From: Brachypodium distachyon
Taxonomy: Eukaryota; Streptophyta; Magnoliopsida; Poales; Poaceae
NCBI RefSeq assembly: GCF_000005505.3
Contig: NC_016134.3
Span: 26,611,584-26,675,583, forward strand
Direction of reading: 5' to 3'
Length of the DNA: 64,000 bases
How positions within the stretch are numbered: position 1 is the stretch's first letter; every line of letters begins with the position of its first letter. Both the position numbers and the translations under genes were made by a program. The notes beneath the pieces were generated by a model that had not been told where the DNA came from, did no database searches, and saw only the letters and a program-made list of their open reading frames with translations. This document shows, one piece after another, positions 1-12,084 of the stretch.

Positions 1-3000
1 CTTAGGCCAGCATAAACAAATAGTGTTTCAAAACCATGATAACATTGTATCATCAAACTGCAGCGGAAAGGTAGAGCAAATGGGCCTCATCTACTCCCAG
101 AGGAGAGAGCATGTTGGAATGTAAGCACATGACCCAAAGAACATCGACGAACCTCACTCTTCGTCAGATTCACCTGCATTATTAATTGCAGAAACTACGT
201 GGTGAATACATTGAATGTATTGGCAAGCTCACCTGGAAGTTATAACAGATCCTACCAAGTATATGCAATTGAGGTATAGTGTGGTTCAGGCTTTATGGCG
301 TGGTAGCAAAACATAGTTCATCTTAGTACAATTGAATGTTACAATATTGTTAACTAATGGACACGGGGTAGAAACACCCATGCTCCTATTAACCTAGAGC
401 ACATTGAGTAGAAACATCAAGTGCCCCTACCCTGTTCAAACCATTCGTTTTATTTAAGAAGTTGGAATGAGTGAGACCTTCCTTACAGCCCCAATATCTA
501 GTTGCTCATAATTGTCCGTAACCGGGGACATGGCTAAGTACTTAGTTTGACACTCTCGAGAGGTTTGTACACATTCCCACAAGAAATCGACATGTGAATC
601 CCTTGCTGTCCTCCCGGGGGAGTAGCAACGGCATCGACTTCAAGAATTTTCAGAACATGTTTGCCCAGACCACCTAAGGGACCCGCGCTCCCACCTACAC
701 AACTACCTCAGTACAATCCCTCGGATCTAGGTTCACATTTCTTACTCCATCCAGCCAGAGCCCATTTAGCTTGTGGTTGTATTGGAAGCTACTAAACAGG
801 AAACTAGTCCAGTCTCTGATACCCCAGGTGGCATTCCACATTTGCGACGCAAGCGCTCCCCGAATCCACGGAAGAGACGTCCATGGACGATCCATCTCCG
901 AATCCACGGAGACTCGACTCAGAGGGACCCATAGAAATGGACCTGACGTCGCATAAGATCTCAAAATCTCAAAGCAGTCCACCCAGGATGGTTCATTAGG
1001 GTTGTCTTGCCAAGTTTCCAAAATCACTCCACATAATCATTTCACAGTGATTTAGACTTCCTCCCACGTTTACTAACATAGCATGGCTAAGCAATACTAA
1101 TCACGATGGCTATTGGTGGAGGATTCATGGCAAAGGTAACCCTATAGCTAGTAGGTCAATCACAGCTAGCATAAGTACGAGTAATAGTCCTATCAATACA
1201 TTTCTACAAACAACTCTAATGCATAAGTATTTTAAAAACAACAGTAATAGGATATGATCAAAGTGAACTTGCCTTGGTAACAGTTGGAGTTCAAACACTC
1301 ATCACAATCACAAGGTTCGCTCTCCGAGAACACTATTCAAATACAAACAATATACACACACATAAACACACAATTCAAACATGACAAAAGAATGTATGCT
1401 ATGATGCGATGCAAACATGTGACATGATTGGGTTTATTTTATTCGGGTGATCTACTGGTCCAAAGCATTGATAATTAAGCACATATAATTAGGGTTTTAA
1501 ACAATTAGCAAAGGTTGGGGTTTAAACTCTAAAATGAGGTTTTATTAGCATCAGCCAAACAAATTAATTCAAAATATTTATTTCTCTGTCCCAATGGACA
1601 GAGGATAATAAAACAAATTTTTGGGCACTGGTTTCATTTAAAAAGTACTTCTAAATAATTAGTTATGATTTAAATGATATTAAACCATATTCTGTAATTT
1701 GAATGTGATTCAAAAAATTCAAATTTGAAATTTGACAGTGCCAAAAGATTCTACATTTCTTAAGGATTCCAGAAAGTTGTGGATCATCAAATTTGGCCAA
1801 ACAGATTAAAAGATATGATCCTTTGAAGTTACAAGGGCTTTTCTCCAAAAGTGCCAATTAATTATTCCGGGGGATTAAAATTAGATTTTCATTTTATAAA
1901 ATATGTGCCACGTGTCAGCTCCTTATTGGCGCGTACTGGTTCGTTTAAGTGAAATCAACCAATATAATCTGAGCCGTTGCTCAAGATCCAACGGTCAGGA
2001 TCTCACCTCCGGGAACCTGGGGTTCCGGCGAGCAGCTCCAGCGGCGGGCGGTTCCGGTGAGGCTGGCGCGACGGGGAGGCGCGCGTCTGGTGCGGCTCAG
2101 CCTGGCGGGGTCCGGGACGCGGTCGGCGGCGCTCGGGGCGGTCGGAGGCTTCGCCGAGGACGAGAGCAAGGCGGCGGCGCGGGCGGCGGACTCCGGCGAG
2201 CTTCGGGTGGCGCGGTTCCGGCGGCTAGGGGGCACCATAAACAAAGCTACGCGTGTCAAAAGATGCGCATGGATAAGGGGCTCCAGAAATTTGAAGATGC
2301 GGGCGGAATAGCTCACCGGCGAGGTCGGCGCGGCGCGGTCAACGGCGGCGGCGGCGGAGCTCTTCGGCGGTGAAATCCGGCAGCGTGGGCGCGTGGAGAC
2401 GGTGAAGCACGCGGGGGAAAGGAGAGAGGAGGGCTTGAGCTTTATAGTGACATGGTCAGCGAGTTTCGGGAAGGTCGGGATAAGCGGGCGTGGGGATTGC
2501 GGCGGCGGGAAGTCCGGCGGGGACTCGGCGCGGGCAGCTTCCAAACGAAGACTGACGCGTGGGTCCCACGCGTCAGGGGCATCGGGCGCGCGCGGGGCGG
2601 ACCGGGGGCTGGTGGGGCCGGCTCGTGTGCGGTCGGGCACGGTCGGTTCTGGGCCGGTTCGACCCATTTGGCCGGGGCCGGTCCGGTTTTCTCCTTTCTT
2701 TTTTCCTTTTCGCCTTTTCTTTTTCAGTTTTTCTTATTTCTTTGATAACTTTTGATTTTGAACTCAAAATTGGTCCAAATAAATTCCAGAAAAATTTTAA
2801 AATCATGTTTTATCATGATTCAACTTTTGGGAGTAGTTTCCCCTCAAAATAAAATATATAAAAATACATTTGCCCTATAAATGCATTTAGGGCTATATAA
2901 CTATTTAAATAAAATAGTTTTTCAACTCCAAAAATCATCCAAAAATTATGGGATAGATTATTTATGCAATAAACCCCTTTTATAAATAAAACTTAATGGT

Positions 3001-3164
3001 TTGAAGATCCAAAGCTCAAATGGGTGAAAAACCCTAGGGCTAAATTTGAAATAAAATCTTTTAAAGCCTTTTGAGATTCAAATTTGAATTCAAACCTGCA
3101 ATTGTGGCATGATGCTTATGGATGCAATGCACATGTAAAAGTTTGAAATTTTTGGGATGTTACA
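1..3164 (-). mobile_element. Large LTR, family A copy 1 (left end outside window)
   Basis: In its own orientation (- strand) this LTR starts TGTAACATCC at 3164. It aligns along its length with copies at 21210-24315, 33831-36866 and 42637-47248. By comparison with the 33831-36866 copy, only about 175 bp of its other end lie left of the window. The 3' neighbour is the gag region of a copia element, with no gag-pol of its own family, so it is a solo or truncated LTR inserted into copia; the right target copy would be CTAGC. Its content resembles the others: AT-rich ends, a GC-rich middle (about 1990-2650), a TATA box and splice-like signals. The left target duplication cannot be seen. Confidence 0.85.
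2440..2576 (-). promoter_or_regulatory. Putative promoter of LTR A1: TATA box plus upstream palindrome
   Basis: On the - strand a CTATAAAGC box lies at 2440-2447. About 105 bp upstream of it, at 2552-2576, the arm CTGACGCGTGGG is followed by one base and then its exact reverse complement. The core GTGGGTCCCAC fits the palindromic site bound by TCP transcription factors. A GC-rich leader follows and ends in a splice-donor-like GAG/GTGAG (GT at 2005-2006 on the - strand). The promoter role is inferred from position and from conservation of the layout in the other copies. Confidence 0.5.
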
Positions 3165-3169
3165 CTAGC

Positions 3170-4837
3170 GATTCGTCATCATCCAGCGGAAGAAGAGATC
3201 AAGCTAAAGGAGGAGGTCAAGCACAAGCAAAGAAAGCTCCCAAAGGTACCAAGGAGAAAGGTGCGGCCCGCAAGAAAAAGTTTGATCACAAGAAGGTCAG
3301 GTGCAACAATTGTAGAATATACGGGCACTTCAAGCCAGAGTGCCGAAAGCCGTAGAAAGAGAAAGCATATATGGCCAGGGAAGAAGATGATGATCTGGCG
3401 CAGCTGATGGTAGAGATGTGCGAGCTGATGGAAGAAGGTCAAGAGGAAGTCATCGAGGAGAAGTATGAGACCGTAACCCTTGTTGAAAAGAAAGTCTACC
3501 TACATGATAAAGTAAGAGTGAAGGCGGGCAATGTGTGGTATCTTGACACGGGCGCTAGCAATCACATGACTGGCGACAAAACCCAATTCGCAGAGCTTAA
3601 CCTAGCTGTGGGTGTCTCGGTTCGTTTTGGAGATGGTTCCATGGTGGCGATACAAGGGCGAGGCACAATTCTTTTCGAGACAATTTTTTGGCCATCAGAA
3701 GGTACTAACCGACGTATATTATATCCCCAAGCTGAAAAGCAATATAATCATTCTTGGCCAACTCGAGGAAAGGGGATGTAAAATCGTGTTAGAGGATGGG
3801 TACTTGTGGGGCTACGACCGATAACACAAGCTACTGATGAAGGTCAAGAGGGCAAAGAATCGCTTGTATATTCTTGACCTAGACAAAACAGAGCCGATCT
3901 ATTTGTTAGCCGGTCTTGATGATCCAGCATGCAGGTGGCACGCTCGCTACGGGCACTTGAATTTTAACTCGCTTCGACAACTCGGCCAGAAGCACATGGT
4001 GTATGGGATGCCGATGGTGGATCATGTTGAACAAGTGTGCGATGGCTGCCTAGTAGGGTAGCAACAGCGAGCGCCGTTTCCCAGAGAAGCAAAGTACCGG
4101 GCGGAGAAGGTACTAGATTTGTTTCACGGTGATCTGTGTGGCCCAGTTTCACCTGCAACCCCAGCCGGAAATCGCTATTTTCTACTCGTGGTAGATGACT
4201 ATAGTACTTAAAACGAAAGATCAAGCGTTTCAAGCATTCAAGAAGATCAAGATTGCTGCTGAAGTAGAAGCAGAGGCAAAGTTGAAGGCTTTCCGGACTG
4301 ACCAAGGAGGAGAATTTATCTGACATGAGTTTGCTGCATATTGTGAGGAACATGGCACAAGCATTTTCTGACAGCCGCATACACACCGCAGCAAAACGGT
4401 GTTGTTGAAAGAAGGAACCAAACCGTGGTAGCAATGGCTTGAAGCATGATGAAGATCAAAGGCTTGCCGGGGAGGTTTTGGGGAGAAGCGGTGACTACAG
4501 CGGTATACTTGCTAAACCGTGCACCGACGAAAAGTGTCATTGGCATGACACCCTATGAAGCTTGGTGTGGAAGAAAAACTTTGGTCGATCACCTTCGTAC
4601 GTTTGGGTGCATGGCACATGCAAAGAATGTTTCCGGACATGTGGAAAAGCTGGAAGACCGGAGTAAGCCGGTGATCTTGATGGGTTATGAAGCAGGCTTG
4701 AAGGGACACTCGAAGGCTTATCGTGTGTACGATCCAAAAACAAGAAAATTTCACGTGACACGCGACGTTGTCTTTGAAGAAGACAGGGCATGGGATTGGT
4801 CCTCAAACAAAGAAGAGAATCAACAAAGTTCGGATGA
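3170..4837 (+). pseudogene. copia polyprotein, Gag C-terminus, protease and integrase half (broken)
   Basis: The frames read, in order: a lysine-rich Gag tail with a CX2CX4HX4C knuckle (CNNCRIYGHFKPEC, near 3300-3345); an aspartic protease site WYLDTGASNHMTG near 3535-3570; the GAG-pre-integrase zinc region HARYGHLNFNSL...CDGC near 3940-4060; and the integrase C-terminal half (FWGEAVTTAVYLLNRAP, near 4475-4525). The last part runs to residues SSDD, where the gypsy insertion begins. Stops occur at 3353, 3779, 4059 and 4320, and frames shift near 3700, 4060 and 4200-4380, so no functional protein is possible. The family assignment is firm. The breaks are seen directly, but sequencing error cannot be excluded for single-base ones. 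Confidence 0.88.
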
Positions 4838-5573
4838 TGTCGGAGCACGGGTCTCCGGCACCGGGGATGCTGGGCACCCCCTTGTTGTTCGGTGAGGGGC
4901 GAGGCGAGCGCTCCGACGATCGCCGGCGTGACGTAAGACACGAAGTCTAGACAGTCGGATTTACCCAGGTTCGGGCCACCGGAAGGTGTAACACCCTACG
5001 TCCTGCTTTGAGTTGTATTCACGAATTTGTGTGTTCTTACAGATTGCCCCGGGGGTTTCCCGGGTGGGCTACTTGTTCTTCTAAGGGATTCTGCTACAAA
5101 TGAATGCAATACTACTTGTTACTGGCTAGGGTTCGAACCCTTTGACCGATGGCATTGGTCCTCCTTTTATAGACAAGGGGATACCACAGGTATCGATGCA
5201 TGCAGCATGACACGTTAACTACACGTGTGTCACTGCCACAAAACTTACTCTACTGTAGATCCACGCTGGGCTTCATGCAGCGCCCAGGCCACTGTGCATT
5301 GTAAATAAAATCTTCCTTAGGCTAGCCGCTTTAGACTTGTTGGGCAAGACTAGCCCTGCCGATGTGACTCCTGTCGGTGCATTAAATGCACGACGTCCGC
5401 TGTCTAGTCTTATGTTCACTGTTCCGTCGGCCCCACCTGCAACCCCCAAAGCTCCAGTACCCGGGAGGTGTCCTGGGACCGTTGCCCGGCAAGTTGCAGG
5501 GGAGCGAGCTGATAGCTTCCCGGGTTCGCCCCTCCCAGGGAGCCGGCCTAGCGGGGTCTTGTTAGTTGCGACA
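4838..5573 (-). repeat. 3' LTR of the Tat gypsy element
   Basis: This 736-bp terminal repeat reads TGTCG...CGACA and matches 16481-17260. A TATA box (CTATAAAAGG on the - strand, 5163-5172) marks the LTR promoter. A purine-rich tract with CCCGGGGCCTAC directly inside (5574-5590, - strand) fits a polypurine tract. Compared with the other LTR it lacks 45 bp next to its outermost CGACA. Confidence 0.9.
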
Positions 5574-5875
5574 GTAGGCCCCGGGTGTGGGCTGGCAGCC
5601 TTAAGCTCCCGGGTAGTGTCATCCTAGGTCGGTTGCCGGGCTACGGCCTCCCGATGCGAGGGTCCCCAGGCCAAGCTGGGAACCTGGCCACCTAGGACGC
5701 CGTTACGCCTCCTCCCGTCGGAAAGGGAGGAGCAGGTGCATGATTTCTGGCCCCACTACCCCTCTGCGAAACGGGGAGTTATGGCCACGTCGCGCAAACC
5801 GTCTTGATTCCTCCAAAACTTTAGGGCGCTTGATAGCCGATCGTGGGGGGCGCCCCTTGCAATTCCGCCTGCCGG

Positions 5876-5886
5876 CTATAAATATC
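5876..5886 (+). promoter_or_regulatory. TATA box for the antisense gene of the gypsy element
   Basis: CTATAAATATC lies about 115 bp upstream of the ATG at 6001, on the strand opposite to gag-pol. Position and spacing suit a Pol II promoter internal to the element. The function is inferred. Confidence 0.55.
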
Positions 5887-6000
5887 CAAGGGCGGCGTAC
5901 CAAGGACTCCCCTCCGCCACTGTCCTTGCCATTGCCTCGCCCAAGCCCCTTGCGCTTCCGCTCCCAAGAAGCCTCCCTTCTCCCCCTTCCCCCTCCACCA

Positions 6001-7281
6001 ATGGCACCCAAAGGTTCAGCACGTCCCAAGGGTGCCAGCGGCAAAGGAGAGAAGAGCGGCAAGAAAAAAATGTAAGAGCGAGAGTGCAAGGACAAGGAGA
6101 AGAGGGCCCAATATGCGTTCTTCAAGCCCGGCTACAATGGCGAGGCCGTGGAGAAGCTGCACTTGGCGGTGGCCACCAAGCACAACGAGCACGGCCTGAC
6201 GTGAATCCTGCCCGTCGGGTCGGACCCTGGCAAGCACTACTACCGGGTGTTCGTGCGGTTCATCCTCTCCGGGTTCGTGTCGCCGCACTCTCTTTTCCTT
6301 CATGGCATCCTCTCCGCCTACAGTCTTCAACTAGCGCAGATCCACCCCACCTCCTTCTTCAAGCTTGCCGTCTTCCAGTACCTCTGCGAGGCATTCATGG
6401 GGGTGATGCCATCCGTGGTGCTATTCCGCCACTACTACTACCCTCGCGTCGAGAAGGGCGAGGCAATGTCTTCCGGCATCTCGTTCCGGTTCCGGGACGG
6501 GCTCAAATCGGACTTCATCGTCACGGAGGACCGGAAGATCGAGTCGGCATGGCGCATGGACTGGTGCTGGCTCTACATCGAGGAGCACGATGAGGCCTAC
6601 AACAAGCCTACTGCGCTGCCGAAGAAATACCGCGACTGACGGGACCGTGACGCCAGGGACGCCGAGCTCGCACCAATCTGTGACAAGATCGTGGCGCTAC
6701 GGCATGCGGGGCTCACGGATCTGGACGTGGCCCGGAGTTTCATCGCCAGGCGCATCGCTCCGCTGCAGCACCGAACCCACCAGGTTTGGACCTACTCGGG
6801 GGAGGGCGTTCGGATGAGGCTGCACCGAGGTGGGCTGACGATGTCGCAGATCCGAACATGGGTCAGGGGGATCACCGGCGACAACTCCCCCTTTGCTGGG
6901 CTACCACCCGGTGGGACAGCACTCCACGTGGGTGTCACCAACCTGGGGGCCAGCAATTACCCACCCTACAACGAGTGGGGAATCATGGTGGGGACACCAT
7001 CAAGCAGCCCTCCCCTGCAACCAAGGACTCGGACCGGGAAGCAACCGGTGGCCGAGAGTGAGGAGGAGGATGATTCGGATAGGATTTCAAGGAGCCGGCG
7101 GGCGCCTCCGCCGGCTACGACGTCTCCCGCGAGGTTGTCGACACATCCGGGGATGAAGGGTTCCTGGGTGCTGACAGCCCCGCGGAAGGGGACAGCGACG
7201 ACGACGATGTTGTGCCGCTATCCCGCCTTCCCGCCGTGCAACGGAGCCAGTGCAGGGGCAGCCCACCGGCCCGGGGCTTAG
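6001..7281 (+). pseudogene. Antisense extra ORF of the gypsy element, N-terminal part (putative gypsy-type transposon domain)
   Basis: From the ATG at 6001 one frame stays open to 7281 except for three stops (6073, 6202 and 6637). It reads a Lys/Gly-rich start, then a conserved block with YRVFVRFILSGFVSPHS near 6240 and a Tyr-rich FRHYYYPRVEKGEAM near 6425, and then an acidic, Pro/Ser-rich linker with a run of E and D near 7055. This matches the plant 'putative gypsy type transposon' (Transposase_28-like) family found beside Tat/RIRE2 polyproteins. The molecular role of that family is unknown. It has its own TATA box, and candidate introns follow downstream (acceptor near 7480; a GT...AG segment about 7824-7904). 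The three nonsense changes make this copy a pseudogene. Confidence 0.75.
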
Positions 7282-8292
7282 CCCCCGGCGCGGTGGGGAG
7301 CTCTGGCGGTAGCGGGAACGCTCCGCCAGCGCGGAAGGCGCCTCTTGCGGGAGGGATCTTCGCCGACCGCTGACTGGTTTTGAACCCAGCCAAGCAAGCA
7401 CTCTTCCTTAAGCTATATTTCATGTTTTTCCTGGTAGCATTTCGATGAATAACCCTTCTTGCCTCAGGCCAGCGGGGAAGAGGGGACCGGTGAGCTCCCC
7501 ACCGGTGACCTTGAGCAAGAAGCCGCGCACAGCCCCCGGCACGAGCGGGGGAAGCCCCCAAGTCAGGACGGGGGGCGCGGCGATGACAGCAACAGTGGGT
7601 GCGGGCGGCGCCGCCCACACCATAAGCAAGCCGGCGGCCCCGGGAGCAGGTGCGCCCGACAACTTTGTCATGTACCACTTTTCTCTTTTTCTTCCTTCAG
7701 CGTCTAATACTCCTTCCGCACTTCCTTATCCAGGACCAGGAAGTGTTGGCGGGGTCGACCCGACAACGGACGACGGCGGACGCCAAGAGGTGACCCACAC
7801 AGAGGGAGGGGACACAAAGCAAGGTATGCCACACTAGCCCCAATACTCCTCCCATTCTATGTTCCTAACTCGCGCTTCATCTTTTCTAACAATCCTTCTT
7901 GCAGCCCCTTCTGCTGCCGCCACTGTGGGAGCGGGGACCGCGGAACTCATCTCAGGGGGCATCGCGGCCGATGCGGAAGCCGCCCCTGAGGTGACGGTGG
8001 AGCAGCTCTCCACCGGGCAGAGCAGGAGCGGAGGGGACTCTCCCGGCAGCCAAGCCACCGACCTGTTGCTCACCGGGGAGGCAACTGCCACCGGGTCCGA
8101 GCCCCTCGACCGTGCCACAACGGAGGCCAGCCGCGAGCGACCTCCCAGCCCCCAAGCGGAGACAAGGGACGAGCTCGCAGCGGGCGGAAGCGGGGGAATG
8201 CGCTCGCCTTCGCCGGCTCCCGAGTAGGTGGTGCGGTCGCAGACTGTGGCCACGGGAGCCTCCTCAAGTACTAAGGCGATCGCGGGGGCAGG

Positions 8293-9380
8293 TTGGGGTC
8301 CGCTGAATTGGGACCCCAGCATCTTCGACTAGGGGCACGAGATCATCGAGGGCATCAAGCGGCAGCAGCTAGGGTTCGTCAACTGCTACAACCGGGTGCG
8401 CCAAAAGCTCGCGGCACCCCAGGGCCGGCTGGACGGTGTGCGGGAGGAGGTCGAGGAGTGTCGGTAGGAGCTGGCGCGCCTCCAGGAGGAGATCCAGGTG
8501 GCGCAACAAGCCTGGGCCGAGGCGTCCGAGTCCTTGGTCCCGGAAGCACACATTCAGCACTACAGGAGCTCGAGTCGTTGGAAGAGGCGTGCCTTCGAGC
8601 TGAGGGGGGCAACCAGGAAGCGTTAAGGGGCTTCCGGGAGCGCCTCAATGATATCCAGCAGTTGCGCTAGCAACTCGGGTGATACGAGCCGCGTGCCGGG
8701 AGAAGGAGTTGCAGGAGCAGCTCCAAACCCGGGAACATGAGTTCCAGGAGCAGCTCAAGGTTGCGACCGATGCCAACGCGGCCCTCAAGGGCGAGCTGGA
8801 CGTCGCCCGGAACGATCTTCGACAGCTTGATGAGGAGAACTCAGAGAAAGTGGCGAAGATCTCCAAGCTGAAAGACGAGCTCAGGGGTCAAAAGGCCAAG
8901 ACCGAGCTCGCCCGCCGCAACCACGCGAAGCTCGGGAGCCAGCGCCAGGAAAGAACGGCCCGGCTCCGCAGGTTGGCAGAGGTGGGGAACGAGTCGCTGT
9001 CGAAGCTGGGGGTACCCTCGGTAGCCATCGACAGCAGCGACGTCAGCACCCTCATCCCCTTCTTCGTGGAGTTCGTGGGAAGGTTGACGGACGTGGAGGA
9101 CCGTATCCGCAGCTTCGGGGACCGGCAAGTGAGCGTCGCTGCCTCTCAGGTTGCCGGCGCCATCCTGCCGTGGGTCCACCAGGCCTACCCAGAGTTCCCC
9201 TTCGAGACCATCTTCAACGACTTGTCGCCAGAGGAGAACAAGGAGGAGCACGCCAACGCCGTCAGCTGCTTCGTCTACGAGATGGTCGCATGGATGACGG
9301 GGCAGGCTGGTGCTGGTGAAGATGAGGAGGTGGTCGCCGCCGAGGAGACACCCGCCGCCCCAGAAGCACCCCCCGCGTAG
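8293..9380 (+). pseudogene. Antisense extra ORF, C-terminal coiled-coil exon
   Basis: Two adjoining frames (8293-8670, then 8679-9380) together encode a Glu/Arg/Gln-rich coiled coil (repeats such as KELQEQLQTREHEFQEQLK near 8700), a globular stretch around 8980-9260, and an acidic Ala/Pro tail ending at 9380. A frame change and a stop near 8670 separate them. The segment lies downstream and on the same strand as the Transposase_28-like part, as in other Tat elements where the two are one spliced gene. It converges on the integrase end of pol. No catalytic motif is visible, and a structural or RNA/protein-binding role would be a guess. Confidence 0.65.
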
Positions 9381-10775
9381 TCGTTCCTTGTATCTTTCAT
9401 GTTTTCCGCTTTTTGCTTGTTCCCCTGTGACAGGCGCGAGGCGCCTTACTTTGTGTTAGCCCTTGTCACTTTGAATGCTTATCGCGAACTTCTTTGTTTG
9501 AATTTCATTTTATCCCATGTCAATTTACTTGTTTTTCCTCCTATAACTAGCTTTCCGGGGAGGGGCTCTGTCCTCGTGTTTTAACCTTTTGTACCCGGGG
9601 ACTTGCCAACTGCGTGTTTCGCCAGACCAGGGACCCGGGACGGACTCGCAATGCCAACCTAGAGCTAAACAGCAGCGGCCAGCCACTCCACCTGCGGATT
9701 AACTACCCAAGCGCGCACGCCTCCGGGACGGACCCACGAGCCATGTGTGGGAGCCGTCCTCCGGCTACACGGGGACTGAGCTTACCTCGGCAAACCAGTG
9801 TAATTAAAGGAAGAACTAAGGACTCGAAATGAAGTACTTAGCTTTCTATTCTCTCTGCATTTAGAGCACCCTGTTGAGAGCCGTGGCAAGGACGCAGTTG
9901 CCGTGCACCCTCCAGCGGCATGCACGGAGGCATGCACTCCCACCGCGTCTTCGCGACGACTCTCGTCTCTTGCGTTGCCATCTCTGGTGTCCTCCTCTAA
10001 GCGATGTTGCAGGGCCGCGATAGTGGGAACACCCTTAGCGACAAGCATAGAGGGATGCACCACCATCGCCTCTCTGCAACATCACTTGCTTTCTTGCCCG
10101 TTGCTGGTGTTGCGCTTGCTCCGGTCTTTAAATAGCCGGAATGCTGCCCTTGCCGCCACGCACGCGGAACCACCGGTTGATGTGTGGAGGCACTGGCCCT
10201 GTCTCAGAGTCCTGCATCAAGCCTCGAAGTAATTGCCATATATGTACAACTTACCCGCAAGACGACGACACCCGTGACCGCCCCACGAGCATCACAATGT
10301 GCCTTCGTCCCCATCTTTACCCTGCACATTAGATTTTTGCAGCGCCCATGGTGCATAGAATTTTTTTCGAAATGCACGCAAGAGTCGACCTCAGACTTGG
10401 GTGTGAGCATCGTTTCTATTCCATGGTGCCGTGCAGGCACGTAGCACGTTGTGAACGGGTTCATCAACTGCTAGTCCTCGTTCCGGGGCATCCAGGGAAC
10501 GAGCTTGGTTTTTGGGGTTCCGGCAACCCCCTGCTCACAGCGAAGGATGAAGAGACAATTCTGTGCACCTAGAGCATGAGACAGAAGTGCACATTAACAG
10601 CAAAACACAATATTTACTGAAACAACACTTATCTTTATTCATCTTTGCGCTAGCGGATTACAATCGGGCCTTGCCCGGCTACACTAGCTTAAAGAGGCAC
10701 ACTGCCATAGCGTCACTCATGGGTAAGGCACCACCGTTTCACGGGTAGAACTTGCGCAAGTGCTCAATATTCCAA
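9381..10775. other. Non-coding spacer between the convergent antisense gene and pol
   Basis: No conserved domain is recognised in either strand. The short frames here are not supported. The stretch separates the 3' ends of the two oppositely transcribed units of the gypsy element and may hold their poly(A) signals; I cannot pinpoint them. Confidence 0.5.
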
Positions 10776-12084
10776 CTATTGGGCACCGGCAAGCCTTCTT
10801 TGGTTTCCAGCCGGACATCCCCCAGTCTGGTCACCTGCACTACCCGGAAAGGGCCTTTCCAGTTTTGAGTCAACTTGTTCCCGGCCTTCGTTCCTTGTAT
10901 CCGGCGCAGGACAAGGTCTCCAACCTCTCCTGTCGTGATAACGACGGAGCCCCTGCTGATATCCTACAGCTCGCACAGTAGCCCGGCATCGAATCTGCTC
11001 GGTGAAGCTAAGGTCGTCAATCCTCTGCGTGTGTTGGCTCTCGTCGCTGTACACACGTACCCGAGGTGACCCATTCTTGAGCTCGAAGGGCAGCACAGCT
11101 TCTGCCCCGTAGATGAGGGCAAACGGAGTTTGGCCCGTCGCGCGACATGGTGTGGTCCGAATCGACCACAGCACGGGCAGGAGTTCTTCAACCCAGTGTT
11201 TCCCGTGGCCAATGAGCTTGTCAAAGGTTCTCGTCTTGAGCCCCCGTAGTACCTCTGCGTTGGCGCGCTCCAATTGCCTGTTAATCCTCGGATAAGCAGC
11301 AGAGGTGAAGTGAATTTTAGTGCCCATGTCCTCGCAGTAAGCTTGGAACACCGCACTAGTGAATTAGGTGCCATTATCGATGATGATGCCGTTAGGCACA
11401 CCAAACCGGCGCACAATGCTCTTGAAAAACTTGATGGCCGCCTGCGCTGTGATAGCTCGCACAGGCTCCACCTCGATCCACTTTGAGAACTTGTCGATGG
11501 CTGCAAGGAGGTACTCGTAACCGCCAAAAGCTCTCGCCATCTTTCCGACGATGTCCAGCCCCCAGACCGCGAATGGCCACGAGGACGGGATGAGTTGCAG
11601 GGCTTGCGCTGGCTGGTTGCTCTTCTTGGCGTGAAACTGGCATGCTTCTTAGGTCTTGACTAGTTGCTCAGCATCGGCTAAGGCTGTTGGCCAGGAGAAG
11701 CCGTGTCGGAATGCTTTCGCAGCTAGCGCCCTGGAGGCCATGGTGCGAACATGTGCCTCGATGGATATCCTCCAGCAGCGTGCGCCCTTCCTCCTGGGGC
11801 ACGCAAAGGAGCATAACTCCGTTTGGACGCCTCCGGTAGAGATCCCCATCTACCTGGGCGTACATCTTGGCTTGCCGGGCCACTCGCTCCACGGCAACGT
11901 CTTTCTCTGGGAGGGTTCCGTCCCTGAGGTAACGAACAATATACGCCCCCCAGGGTGGCGGTTCCCGGCTTAAGCATGCCATGAGTTTGGTGGCATGGTG
12001 CCCTGCAGCTTCGGGGTCTCCTTGGGTTGTCGGCGGGGCTTCCCTGGCAACCATCTTGGGATCGACAGAGGGCTTTGACTGCCT
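10776..12084 (-). pseudogene. gypsy integrase (broken)
   Basis: On the - strand the core reads WGLDIVGKMARAFGGYEYL near 11570 (first catalytic Asp). It continues through GVPNGIIIDNGT near 11370 (second Asp), interrupted by a TAA stop immediately after DNGT. It resumes with YPRINRQLERANAEVLRGLK near 11290 (the catalytic Glu is usual in this block). A C-terminal region follows with PFALIYGAEAVLPFE near 11110. The order after RNase H is that of Ty3/gypsy. Several frame changes are present downstream of 11000. Confidence 0.87.

Noticed and set aside
1981..2806. Several overlapping long frames on both strands (also 23309-23957 and 34127-34811)
   Set aside because: They lie in the GC-rich leader of the LTR copies, overlap each other on both strands and are Arg/Gly/Pro-rich by composition. 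They are not conserved as proteins between copies.
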